Source of the DNA: Myxococcota bacterium
GTDB taxonomy: Bacteria; Myxococcota_C; UBA6777
NCBI GenBank assembly: GCA_023150835.1
Contig: JAKLKB010000026.1
Span: 1-57,885 of the forward strand
Direction: 5' to 3'
Length of the DNA stretch: 57,885 bases
The translations under genes and the position numbers were made by a program. The notes under the pieces are model-generated. The model saw nothing but the letters and a program-made list of their open reading frames with translations, made no database searches and was not told the origin of the DNA. Numbering within the stretch: position 1 is the first letter of the stretch; each line of letters starts with the position of its first letter. Positions 51,048 through 57,885 of the stretch are shown piece after piece.

Positions 51048-51836
51048 ATGCGAAAGCCACAGGGCCTGATGCGGATCGTGTGGGGGTGGATGTTCTTGGG
51101 GATTGTGGTTGGGATGGGCGGTGGATGTGTGCCACGCTCACGCGCACAACCCGAAAAGATCGAGCAGAACACGGTTTCCAAACGCAAAACGCCGACTCCC
51201 CGCTCTGAAAGCATCAACGCCCGCTTTTTGAGCAAAACGTTGGACGTCGAGCACTGGCAAAAGAATTTTTCGTCGCACGGTCGGGAAGTCTGGAAACATC
51301 GACACGCGATCATCGGGCGGTTGGGATTGCGGTCGGGGATGGCTGTGGCAGATCTAGGCGCAGGGACGGGGGCCTTTTTGAATGCGCTGCGCCGTCCGAT
51401 ATTGCCGAATGGAACGCTTTATCTAGTGGATATCTCGCCGCGTTTTGTCGAGCTTTTGAATGCACGCGTCAAAAAACAAGGACTCAAGGACGTGTTGGTG
51501 ATCCAAAACACAGAGCGCTCCACCCGCCTTCCGGCCTCTTCGGTGGATGTGATCTTTACAAGCGACACCTACCATCACTTCGAGTACATCAAAGAAACCT
51601 TGGCAAGTATCCACCAAGCCCTCCGTCCCAAGGGGCGCTTTGTGGTGGTTGACTTTGAGCGGATCCCCGGGGTCTCTCGGCCTTGGATCTTGGGACACGT
51701 CAAACACGACAAAGCCCACGTGATCCGAGAAGTCCAACAGCAGGGGTTTGTGTTGTTGCGCGAAGAAAAAGTCCCCGGCCTCAAAGAAAATTATATGTTG
51801 GTATTCGAGAAACAAGAACGTCTGTTACCAAAGTAA
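51048..51836 (+). CDS. Lipoprotein with class I SAM methyltransferase domain
   Basis: A 262-residue protein. ATG 51048 has AAAGGAG at 51033-51039; earlier in-frame starts (51006, 51015) would overlap the divergent methylase gene. The N-terminus is a lipoprotein signal (IVWGWMFLGIVVGMGGGC), so it should be exported and anchored. The body is a class I methyltransferase: motif I VADLGAGTGAFLNAL, the strand TLYLVDISPRFVELL, VDVIFTSDTYHHF and the late RFVVVDFERIPG. SAM is cytosolic, so an exported enzyme of this fold is puzzling; exported relatives of this kind exist but their function is not clear. A permease gene follows after 53 bases. Confidence 0.85.
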   Translation: MRKPQGLMRIVWGWMFLGIVVGMGGGCVPRSRAQPEKIEQNTVSKRKTPTPRSESINARFLSKTLDVEHWQKNFSSHGREVWKHRHAIIGRLGLRSGMAVADLGAGTGAFLNALRRPILPNGTLYLVDISPRFVELLNARVKKQGLKDVLVIQNTERSTRLPASSVDVIFTSDTYHHFEYIKETLASIHQALRPKGRFVVVDFERIPGVSRPWILGHVKHDKAHVIREVQQQGFVLLREEKVPGLKENYMLVFEKQERLLPK

Positions 51837-51889
51837 TATTGCTCGATTCGATCAGACAATTTGAAAACGGCACAAAGGGAAAGGAAACG

Positions 51890-53146
51890 ATGGAGAACAG
51901 GTCATTGGGAGGAGGTGCGTTGTTGGCGTTGATTATTGCCAACATCATTGGGACGGGCGTGTTTACGACGTCGGGTTATTCGGTCGGTGCGTTGGGTAGT
52001 CGGGAAGCGGTGCTGTTGGCGTGGTTGGTGGGGGGAGTGCATGCGTTGCTGGGCGCGCTAAGTTATGTGTGGCTGGTTCAGCGTTATCCGCATTCGGGGG
52101 GTGAATACCTGCTGCTGTCGCGGGCTTTGCATCCAGCGGCAGGCTACGTGGCGGGATGGGTGTCGTTGTTTGCGGGTTTTACGGGGCCGATCGCGGCGGC
52201 GGCGCATGGTTTGGAGGCATACGCAGGGATGACGGGGGTGCGTTGGTTGGGAGCAAGCGCGATCGTGCTATTTGCCTTGTTGCATGGGGTTTTTGCACGA
52301 GGCGGGGTGTGGGTACAAAATGCAGCGGTGGCGCTCAAGATGGTGTTGTTGCTTTTGTTTGTTGGATGGGGGATGTGGGGGATCACGATACGCCCCGATC
52401 TCGGATCGCTGGAAGTCGCGAACTGGTCGGCCTTTGGTTCGGCTTGTGTGTGGATCAGCTTTTCTTATACGGGCTGGAATGCTGCGGTGTACGTGGCGGG
52501 TGAGATCAAGGATATCGAACGAGATCTCTTTCGATCGACGTTGGGAGCGGTGTTGATCATCACGGCGCTGTATCTTTTTCTCAACGCGATCTTTTTGTAT
52601 GCAGCGCCGATCGCGGCCCTTCAAAACAAGGCCGATGTTGGGCGTCTTGCAGCCTCGGCGTTGGGAGGTACGGGTGCTGCGCAGTTTTTGTCAGCGATCG
52701 TGGTGTTGGCATTGGTGACGTCGATCTCTGCGATGAGTATGGCAGGGCCGCGTGTGACGTGGCAGATGGCGCGGGATGGCTATCTGCCTGCGATCTTTGG
52801 GCGCGGTGAACCCCCGCCGACGCTGGCGATCTTTCTTCAAGCGGTATTGGCTTTGGGGGTTTTTTGGTTCTCTTCGCTCAAAGAGCTTTTGGGAATGATC
52901 GGACTCACCTTGATCCTGTCCTCCGCAGGAACGGTGTGTAGCTTGTTCGTCGAAGAGTCTCGTCACGGATGGCGGCCCAAAAGCAAGCTGCATCCGTTGT
53001 TTCCGATCTTGTTTGTGATATCCACGCTTGCGATGGGCGTTTGGATGGCGTGGCGCTCGCCTAAAGAAGCGGCTGTATCGGTGGGAGTGATCATCTTGGG
53101 GGTGTTGGGCTACGCGGTGCAGCGCAAGAGAACAAAAGCAGATTAA
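51890..53146 (+). CDS. APC-family amino acid permease
   Basis: A 418-residue inner-membrane transporter with about 12 hydrophobic helices. GGGAAAGGAAAC precedes ATG 51890; the frame is open further upstream but lies over the methyltransferase gene. The first helix has the APC signature ALIIANIIGTGVFTTSGY (glycine-rich, substrate-site helix). Helices such as AWLVGGVHALLGALSYVW and the sequence GGEYLLLSRALHPAAGYVAGW are typical of amino acid/polyamine/cation transporters. The substrate cannot be told. Its stop overlaps that of the convergent VWA gene in a shared TTAA. Confidence 0.9.
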   Translation: MENRSLGGGALLALIIANIIGTGVFTTSGYSVGALGSREAVLLAWLVGGVHALLGALSYVWLVQRYPHSGGEYLLLSRALHPAAGYVAGWVSLFAGFTGPIAAAAHGLEAYAGMTGVRWLGASAIVLFALLHGVFARGGVWVQNAAVALKMVLLLLFVGWGMWGITIRPDLGSLEVANWSAFGSACVWISFSYTGWNAAVYVAGEIKDIERDLFRSTLGAVLIITALYLFLNAIFLYAAPIAALQNKADVGRLAASALGGTGAAQFLSAIVVLALVTSISAMSMAGPRVTWQMARDGYLPAIFGRGEPPPTLAIFLQAVLALGVFWFSSLKELLGMIGLTLILSSAGTVCSLFVEESRHGWRPKSKLHPLFPILFVISTLAMGVWMAWRSPKEAAVSVGVIILGVLGYAVQRKRTKAD

Positions 53147-54714
53147 GGGAAAAGCGGGATAGATTTGTTGATCAATTCGATCAGCTCGGAGTGTGTTGGA
53201 TCGTTGGATTGGGCGGCTTGTTTGGCGATCTCGCGGGCTTGTGTGAGCGTCCAGCCTTTGGCGTAGGGACTGCTGCGGAGGATCTCGGCAAAGCCCATCA
53301 CAGCGGTCGCAAAGCGCAGCGTCCAAGGCGTCATCTCAAAGGGACGATGCAAAAGCAGCGTCGGGACGGGGGTGACTTCTTCGGTGGCGGGGTCGTCTTT
53401 GGTGGCGTCAGGGCCTTTGTAACGCAAACGCACCGTAATCAAGGGCGTCGGCGATTGGCTTTGGATCAGGGGTTGGATCTCTTGTTGTTTGAGTTGAACT
53501 TCGTAGAGTGCGGTGACGGTGTGTCCTGCGCCCAATTCACCCGCGTCCACCTTGTCGTTGCGAAAGTCCTTGTCTGCGATATCTCGGTTTTCGTAGCCGA
53601 TCAAGCGATAACGCGCCACATAATCCTTGTTGAACTCGACTTGCACTTTTACATCCCGCGCAAGTGTCACCATGTTGCTGATGAATTTGTCCCGAAACAC
53701 CCGAACGGCCTGCTCTTCGTTGTCGACGTAGTAGCTGTTTCCGTTGCCTTTGTTTGCAAGTTGCTCCATCCGTTCGTCTTGGTAATTTCCAAGACCAAAG
53801 CCCACCGTGGTCATCGTAATTCCCTGTGCAACGTAACTTTCGATGGTCTTGAGGATCTCTTCGTAAGAAACACGACCGATATTGGCGTCCCCATCGGAGA
53901 AAACGATCACGCGGTTTTCGTGGCCTTTGACATACGCTTTGGAAGCCATCTCGTAGGCCAACTCCATACCGCTGCCCATCGCCGTGCCACCGCCTGTTCC
54001 GAGAGTATCGATGATCTGTTTGATCCGCGTTTTTTCGGTCGCGTCGGTGGGTTCGAGCAGCTTGGTGGTTCTTCCGGCATACGTCGCGATCGCAACACTA
54101 TCTCCTTTGCGAAGCTGATCAAGCAAGACAGAAAGGCTCTTTTTGACAAGACCGATGCGATCAGGGCCTGTCATCGAACAAGAAGTGTCGAGCAAAAAAG
54201 TCAAATGCAAAGGACGGCGTTCTTCTTCAGTCAGCCTTCGTCCTTGAAGACCGACACGCAAGACGTAATTCTCTTTGTTGAAAGGAGAGATCGCCCCGTC
54301 GACATGGACGAGCAAAGGTTTGTCCTTGGGCGATTCGTAGCGATAATCGAAGTAGTTGACAAATTCTTCGACACGAACGGCGTAAGCATCGGGTTTTCGG
54401 CCCGCATTCAGTTGCGCTCGCGTGTAAGTGTAAGACGAAGTATCCACATCAATGGCAAACGTGGAAAGGTTGTCGACAGCCGGATCTTCCCAAGGATTGA
54501 CCGGAGGAGGTTGCGGATTGTTGGGGTTTGGTTCGGGTGAGGAGGGCGTTCCCCCATCGCTTGTAGGAGATTCAGCCGACGCTTTTTGCGACGAATCGTG
54601 CGGATAGATCGGTGTGTTGTAAGGATTGCCGCCATAGCGAGACTCCGCAGCACACCCCACCATCATCAAAAAAACACCCATCCACAGGCTCTTGTACCAC
54701 GCGCTTGTCAACAT
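53143..54714 (-). CDS. VWA-domain lipoprotein, YfbK-like
   Basis: A 523-residue protein, with AAGGAGG before ATG 54714. It begins with a lipoprotein signal (WMGVFLMMVGC) and a Ser/Pro/Asn-rich stalk. Then comes the segment FAIDVDTSSYTYTR...VEEFVNYFDY, typical of the YfbK N-terminal region. A von Willebrand A domain follows, with the metal-site motif LLDTSCSM (DxSxS), GTGGGTAMG and VIVFSDGDANIG. The C-terminal part (DVKVQVEFNKDYVARYRLIGYENR) is of the DUF3520 kind. Such proteins bind partners through a metal at the MIDAS site, outside the cytoplasm. It is divergent from the membrane protein gene with 136 bases between starts. Confidence 0.93.
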   Translation of the reverse strand: MLTSAWYKSLWMGVFLMMVGCAAESRYGGNPYNTPIYPHDSSQKASAESPTSDGGTPSSPEPNPNNPQPPPVNPWEDPAVDNLSTFAIDVDTSSYTYTRAQLNAGRKPDAYAVRVEEFVNYFDYRYESPKDKPLLVHVDGAISPFNKENYVLRVGLQGRRLTEEERRPLHLTFLLDTSCSMTGPDRIGLVKKSLSVLLDQLRKGDSVAIATYAGRTTKLLEPTDATEKTRIKQIIDTLGTGGGTAMGSGMELAYEMASKAYVKGHENRVIVFSDGDANIGRVSYEEILKTIESYVAQGITMTTVGFGLGNYQDERMEQLANKGNGNSYYVDNEEQAVRVFRDKFISNMVTLARDVKVQVEFNKDYVARYRLIGYENRDIADKDFRNDKVDAGELGAGHTVTALYEVQLKQQEIQPLIQSQSPTPLITVRLRYKGPDATKDDPATEEVTPVPTLLLHRPFEMTPWTLRFATAVMGFAEILRSSPYAKGWTLTQAREIAKQAAQSNDPTHSELIELINKSIPLFP

Positions 54715-54850
54715 CGTGTCCTCCTTGCTATCCAAAATGCGTTCTTGCCTACAATCTGTAGGTTCGGCGATGATGCCAAGGCAAAAGGCGTACCAAGCAC
54801 CAAGAACCGTCAAACCTAACGCCGAAAGAGAGAAGGGAAACGTAGGTTTC

Positions 54851-55543
54851 ATGAAAGAAAAAGACAAGCATTTGGTCGGTATATCGGCCTCTCTTGGCCG
54901 ATGGTTGCAGGGTGTAATCGTGGGTTTTGTGATCCTCAAAGGACTTTCTACGCAGTGGTATCCGGGGGGTACGGTGTTTTCTGCGCGAGATGTCGGTTAC
55001 GATTTTTGGCGCAACTATCTTTGCGATGTGATGGCTCCTGTCGCACTCAACGGGCAGATCAACACCCACGCTTCGATCCTTTCGGGGGCTGGTGTGGGCG
55101 TGTTGTACTTGTTGGGCTTGTTGCCTGTATGGTGGTTTTTGCCGATGTTATGGGGAGGACGAAGATCGGTACGTTTGGCGCTGCGATTGTTTGGGGGATT
55201 TTCGCTGCTTGGGATGGTCTTGATGCTCGGAGAAGGAATGGGCTATCACCCCTTCTCTCACGCGGTAGTTTCGGCGATTGCGGCAGGTGCTGGCTTTACA
55301 GCGATGGCGTTGTTGGTGCTATGGCTGCCGTGGTCGGGTTATGGGACGTGGCGGCTGCGTGCGCTGGAATGGTGGATCGTGGGGTTGGGGATACTGAATC
55401 TTGTGACCTACCTGCGCACCCAATGGTTCCAAGCCCCTGTGACCGCCTTTTTGCCCGCTTCTCAAAAACTTGTGCTGATCGCGCTGCTCGTCTGGCTTTG
55501 GGTTCTCGCTGTCCACCTCCAACGCCCCCCCTCCTCTCGTTGA
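54851..55543 (+). CDS. Six-helix membrane protein of unknown function
   Basis: A 230-residue protein starting at ATG 54851; the frame extends upstream to 54692 but that overlaps the divergent VWA gene. It has about six hydrophobic helices (LQGVIVGFVILKGL, ILSGAGVGVLYLLGLLPVWW, GFSLLGMVLMLGEGMG, AAGAGFTAMALLVLWL, WWIVGLGILNLVTYL, LVLIALLVWLWVLAV). The first outer loop has the conserved-looking VGYDFWRNYLCDV. The layout recalls DUF998-like proteins, but the match is not firm. No catalytic motif is evident. A long repeat-bearing intergenic stretch follows. Confidence 0.72.
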   Translation: MKEKDKHLVGISASLGRWLQGVIVGFVILKGLSTQWYPGGTVFSARDVGYDFWRNYLCDVMAPVALNGQINTHASILSGAGVGVLYLLGLLPVWWFLPMLWGGRRSVRLALRLFGGFSLLGMVLMLGEGMGYHPFSHAVVSAIAAGAGFTAMALLVLWLPWSGYGTWRLRALEWWIVGLGILNLVTYLRTQWFQAPVTAFLPASQKLVLIALLVWLWVLAVHLQRPPSSR

Positions 55544-55632
55544 CCCAAAGCCGCCCTCTCCGTGTATGGGGAAATGTAATGTATGGGTGCGACTTGTTGG
55601 ATGGTTTTGTGGGGTTCCACCCCACGCCCCGC

Positions 55633-55723
55633 AAGGGAGCGCGGCTCCCTTGACCCCGTATGGATGGGGCGATCACAGGTTTTCCAAAACAACGGCTCTT
55701 TCGCTTGGGGGGGTCCGAACACG
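55633..55723 (+). repeat. R1 dispersed repeat, copy 2
   Basis: AAGGGAGC-GCG-GCTCCCTT (55633-55651) is a perfect 8-base-arm hairpin. It is followed by a 70-base block from CCCCGT (55654) to CCGAACACG (55723), the same length as in copy 1, then a T-run. Upstream is GGGGTTCCACCCCACGCCCC. The spacing and hairpin are the same as in copy 1, while the middle of the block varies freely. Confidence 0.7.
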
Positions 55724-55871
55724 GCTTTTTTATCCGCTGCGTTGATTCGATTGTATTTTATTACATACAGATCTGACTGTATGTTTTTCAATACATCTTC
55801 GTTTCGTTGATTTGTTGGTTGTTTTGTGTTTGTGAGGCGCGGCCCCACACCCCGCCACAGACTGCCGCCCG
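55724..55871. other. Intergenic spacer between two R1 copies, no gene
   Basis: Mostly AT-rich (TTGATTCGATTGTATTTTAT, TTTTTCAATACATC) then GC-rich sequence near the next R1 copy. CATACAGATC-TGACTGTATG at 55765-55784 is a near-palindrome (CATACAG ... CTGTATG). No start with a ribosome site and no coding character is seen. Confidence 0.5.
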
Positions 55872-55941
55872 TCCCGTGTTGGTAGGGTGAGCGTTTGCTT
55901 TTCAAACTAACAGCGTTGCCGCTTGAGAGGCTGCGAACACG
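55851..55941 (+). repeat. R1 dispersed repeat, copy 3
   Basis: The 70-base block at 55872-55941 (TCCCGTGTTGG to GCGAACACG) aligns without gaps to copy 1, sharing CCCGTGTTGG, TGCCGCTTGAGA and CGAACACG, and is followed by TCTTTTTTTG. The upstream hairpin is decayed in this copy. Confidence 0.7.
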
Positions 55942-56350
55942 TCTTTTTTTGTAGTTTTGTAACTCCGATGGAAACTGCTGTGAAGTAAGACAAAAAAAGA
56001 AAAAAGCATTGATTTGCGCAGCTTTTCTCTTTATAGTGACAGTTTGGTGTAGAGTGGCGGTTGGTTGACGGAAACCAACACAAAAGCATCGCTTTGCCCA
56101 CTCTGCTTTTAACGCACCTCCCGATCATAAACGCACCTCCCGATCATACAAGAGCAGTCAATGACCCGCTCCTTCGGTGGCGGGCTTGCCGAAGCAAGTC
56201 CGATTGACCAGACGACAACAGAGGATGTCACGCAAATGAAAAGTGTAAGAGTATTCCCACTCTAAGACCCTGAAGAATACAAAACCACCTAAGGACCGGA
56301 TTCCACAAACTTCCAACAACACAACATCTGAGATGCAAAGGAAAAAAACG
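55942..56350. other. Leader region of the last gene: 19-bp tandem repeat and hairpin
   Basis: About 400 bases without a gene. AACGCACCTCCCGATCATA is repeated exactly twice in tandem at 56111-56148. A hairpin GGGCTTGC-CGAA-GCAAGTCC (eight pairs, one G-T) lies at 56182-56201, about 150 bases before the start of the Cys-rich lipoprotein gene. The tandem pair is a reasonable operator candidate; nothing else identifiable. Confidence 0.5.
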
Positions 56351-57607
56351 ATGTCGAGGAAAACAAGAGTATCCGTTTGGTTATATGGCGCTATCGCCCT
56401 TTTTGGTTGGTTGGCGGGTGGTTGTTTGATGGGTGGAGCAGCTACGCCTTCATGTGCAAGCGACTCGGATTGCGCGAATGGCGAACGTTGCGTGTCGGGG
56501 CGATGCCAGACTACCGGTTGCCGCTCTGATCAAGACTGCGACGCAGGCCGCTGGTGCGGCAACGATGGTACGTGTTTGTTGTCAAAAGAAATTTATTGCG
56601 AAAAAAATGAAGACTGCCCTTCAGACGCGAATTGTAACGTGCAAGAAAGTTTATGCTCTTTACCCCGCGACTCTCAGCCCCCAGGCTGCAAATCAGCTCA
56701 AGACTGCAAATCGAGAGAAACATGTGAGGTGTCGACAGGTAAATGCGTTGAGATAGCGGTTGGGTGTCGTGCGGATAACGAGTGCAAAAACGGAGAGATT
56801 TGTAATCTCCAAACGAATCGCTGCGAAGCGGCACCCAGCGGTTGCAGATCAGCTCAAGACTGCCGCCAAGGAGAAACCTGCGACATCGCCTCTGGGCGTT
56901 GCCAAGCGTCGAATCCTTCAGGCTGTCAAAGCGACAAAGACTGCTCTGTAGAGCAAAGATGCAACGCTCAGGGCAGTTGCGAGAAAAAACCGCAAAGCAC
57001 GACTTGCTCCGAGCATTCCCAATGCAACGAGGGCTTCGCGTGCAGAATTGACCTCAAAGAGTGTGTTGAAATCCCAGCATCTGTAACGATACGAATCGAA
57101 GGCGCAATGATCGGCCCGGGAACAGCAAGCGGAGAAGGTTGGGAGGGGGGGGCAATCTCGCAAGAAGCCGCAAAAAAAATAACCGAGATCATGACAAAGG
57201 CAGCAACCTCCTATTTCGGACTTCCCAGCGACTTTGGACTGGGCGCGGCGTTGGGCGAGATTTCGTCACTGTTGGTTGGCCTTTCTGCCCCACCTGACGT
57301 TTTCGGAACGGCGGAGTTGCTATCGCCAGCCCAAACCCCGTTACAAATTGAGTTACCACAAAAAGACGACACTTATAACCCAACGTGGGGCGTCGGATGG
57401 TCAAATGTTCCTCTATCAAGAGAAGCAAAAATCCGTATAGTTTTAACCGACTACGATCCGCTAGACAGCAACGACGACATCGGCACAGCGATGTTGAATT
57501 TCAACCATCTGATCGCGGCATACTGGAAAGGCGAGGTCGTCCAAATCAACGTAGCAGGACAAACAAACAACTCCATTCTTTTTGTTGGCATTTCCGTTGT
57601 TCGTTAG
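56351..57607 (+). CDS. Cys-rich lipoprotein with a C2-like C-terminal part
   Basis: A 418-residue protein. ATG 56351 has AAAGGA eight bases before; an upstream ATG at 56333 adds six residues. It begins with a lipoprotein signal (YGAIALFGWLAGGC). Residues about 30-230 are Cys-rich modules of the sort CxSDxDCxxGERCxxGRC, seven or so copies with small differences, of the same general kind as in the two proteases. The last 170 residues have few cysteines and read as a beta-sandwich. AKIRIVLTDYDPLDSNDDIG resembles the calcium-loop strand of C2-like domains. A surface-anchored binding role is inferred. Confidence 0.82.
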   Translation: MSRKTRVSVWLYGAIALFGWLAGGCLMGGAATPSCASDSDCANGERCVSGRCQTTGCRSDQDCDAGRWCGNDGTCLLSKEIYCEKNEDCPSDANCNVQESLCSLPRDSQPPGCKSAQDCKSRETCEVSTGKCVEIAVGCRADNECKNGEICNLQTNRCEAAPSGCRSAQDCRQGETCDIASGRCQASNPSGCQSDKDCSVEQRCNAQGSCEKKPQSTTCSEHSQCNEGFACRIDLKECVEIPASVTIRIEGAMIGPGTASGEGWEGGAISQEAAKKITEIMTKAATSYFGLPSDFGLGAALGEISSLLVGLSAPPDVFGTAELLSPAQTPLQIELPQKDDTYNPTWGVGWSNVPLSREAKIRIVLTDYDPLDSNDDIGTAMLNFNHLIAAYWKGEVVQINVAGQTNNSILFVGISVVR

Positions 57608-57746
57608 ATGAAGATGTTGTAAGTCAGTATCGCTTGATTTTTGTAACTTTGGTGCTTGAGCAGCAAGGTTCTTCGGGGTCCGTTCAAACCAACGCCATGA
57701 GAGAGGTATCAAGATGCAACACATTTCAGCCAGGGCAACCAGGTGT

Positions 57747-57808
57747 GGTTGCCCCTACGTGTTGGAAATCACACGGTGTTTCGTAGGGGCAGGCCCCCGT
57801 GCCTGCCC
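57747..57808 (+). repeat. R2-related repeat, copy D, with perfect hairpin
   Basis: GGTTGCCCCTACG, AATCACACGG and TTTCGTA follow the R2 order in a shorter form. It is followed by GGGCAGGC-CCCCGT-GCCTGCCC (57787-57808), a perfect 8-base-arm hairpin. It lies after the last gene. The rest of the window end (57809-57885) shows no gene. Confidence 0.55.
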
Positions 57809-57885
57809 TCGATCTGTTGCGTCGGTGACCTCTTCATCGCCATCTTTTTTGAACGAACCCGTTCTTCGGGCGCGAAAGTTGAAGA

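Noticed and set aside
53191-54540. 449-residue plus-strand frame across the VWA gene
   Set aside because: The minus strand carries a full lipoprotein plus VWA domain; the plus frame has no family features.

Overview
The window reads as chromosomal DNA of a Myxococcota-type (deltaproteobacterial) bacterium, or a close uncultured relative. The signs are three Ser/Thr protein kinases (two ending in a DUF4388-like module), PEGA-domain proteins, many lipoproteins, and secreted proteins built from Cys-rich repeats. Two of the secreted proteins end in MYXO-CTERM-like tails (Cys, hydrophobic helix, Arg cluster). No rRNA, tRNA, CRISPR array, intact insertion sequence or prophage was seen.

Layout. 1-7.4 kb: the end of a truncated gene, a small membrane protein, a lipoprotein with a GH123/DUF4091-like region, a Ser/Thr kinase followed by a PEGA/TPR-like protein, and a small Cys-rich protein. 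7.4-14.2 kb: a membrane protein carrying 27 copies of a 12-residue repeat, a secreted Kazal/VWC-like protein, a 2-hydroxyacid dehydrogenase and a methyltransferase. 14.3-24.6 kb: two secreted proteases with unlike catalytic domains (trypsin-like, matrixin-like) but the same Cys-rich tail, then a 1402-residue synthetase of the epsilon-poly-L-lysine synthetase (Pls) type. 24.6-35.5 kb: a hypothetical protein, a large transglutaminase-like protein, a repeat-filled intergenic region with a 28-copy 9-bp array, an outer-membrane-type protein and a SEC-C protein.

35.7-43.3 kb holds the most unusual block, a compact minus-strand cluster. In transcription order it has a Ser/Thr kinase with pseudo-receiver and DUF4388 parts, a membrane-anchored DGC-type (putative zinc-binding) protein with a Cys-rich outer domain, a 160-residue unknown, a multidomain TusA protein, a DsrE2-type protein, two DsrE-type proteins and a small DGC protein. 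It looks like a sulfur-carrier (persulfide relay) set coupled to a kinase. Upstream on the same strand are a cytochrome c-NnrU fusion and a second kinase of the same architecture.

47.0-57.9 kb: an orphan Eco57I-type adenine methylase with an internal 21-bp repeat, a lipoprotein methyltransferase, an APC permease, a YfbK-like VWA lipoprotein, a six-helix membrane protein and a Cys-rich lipoprotein with a C2-like end.

Two families of dispersed intergenic repeats (called R1 and R2 here) recur across the window. All functions are read from motifs by eye; no database search was run.
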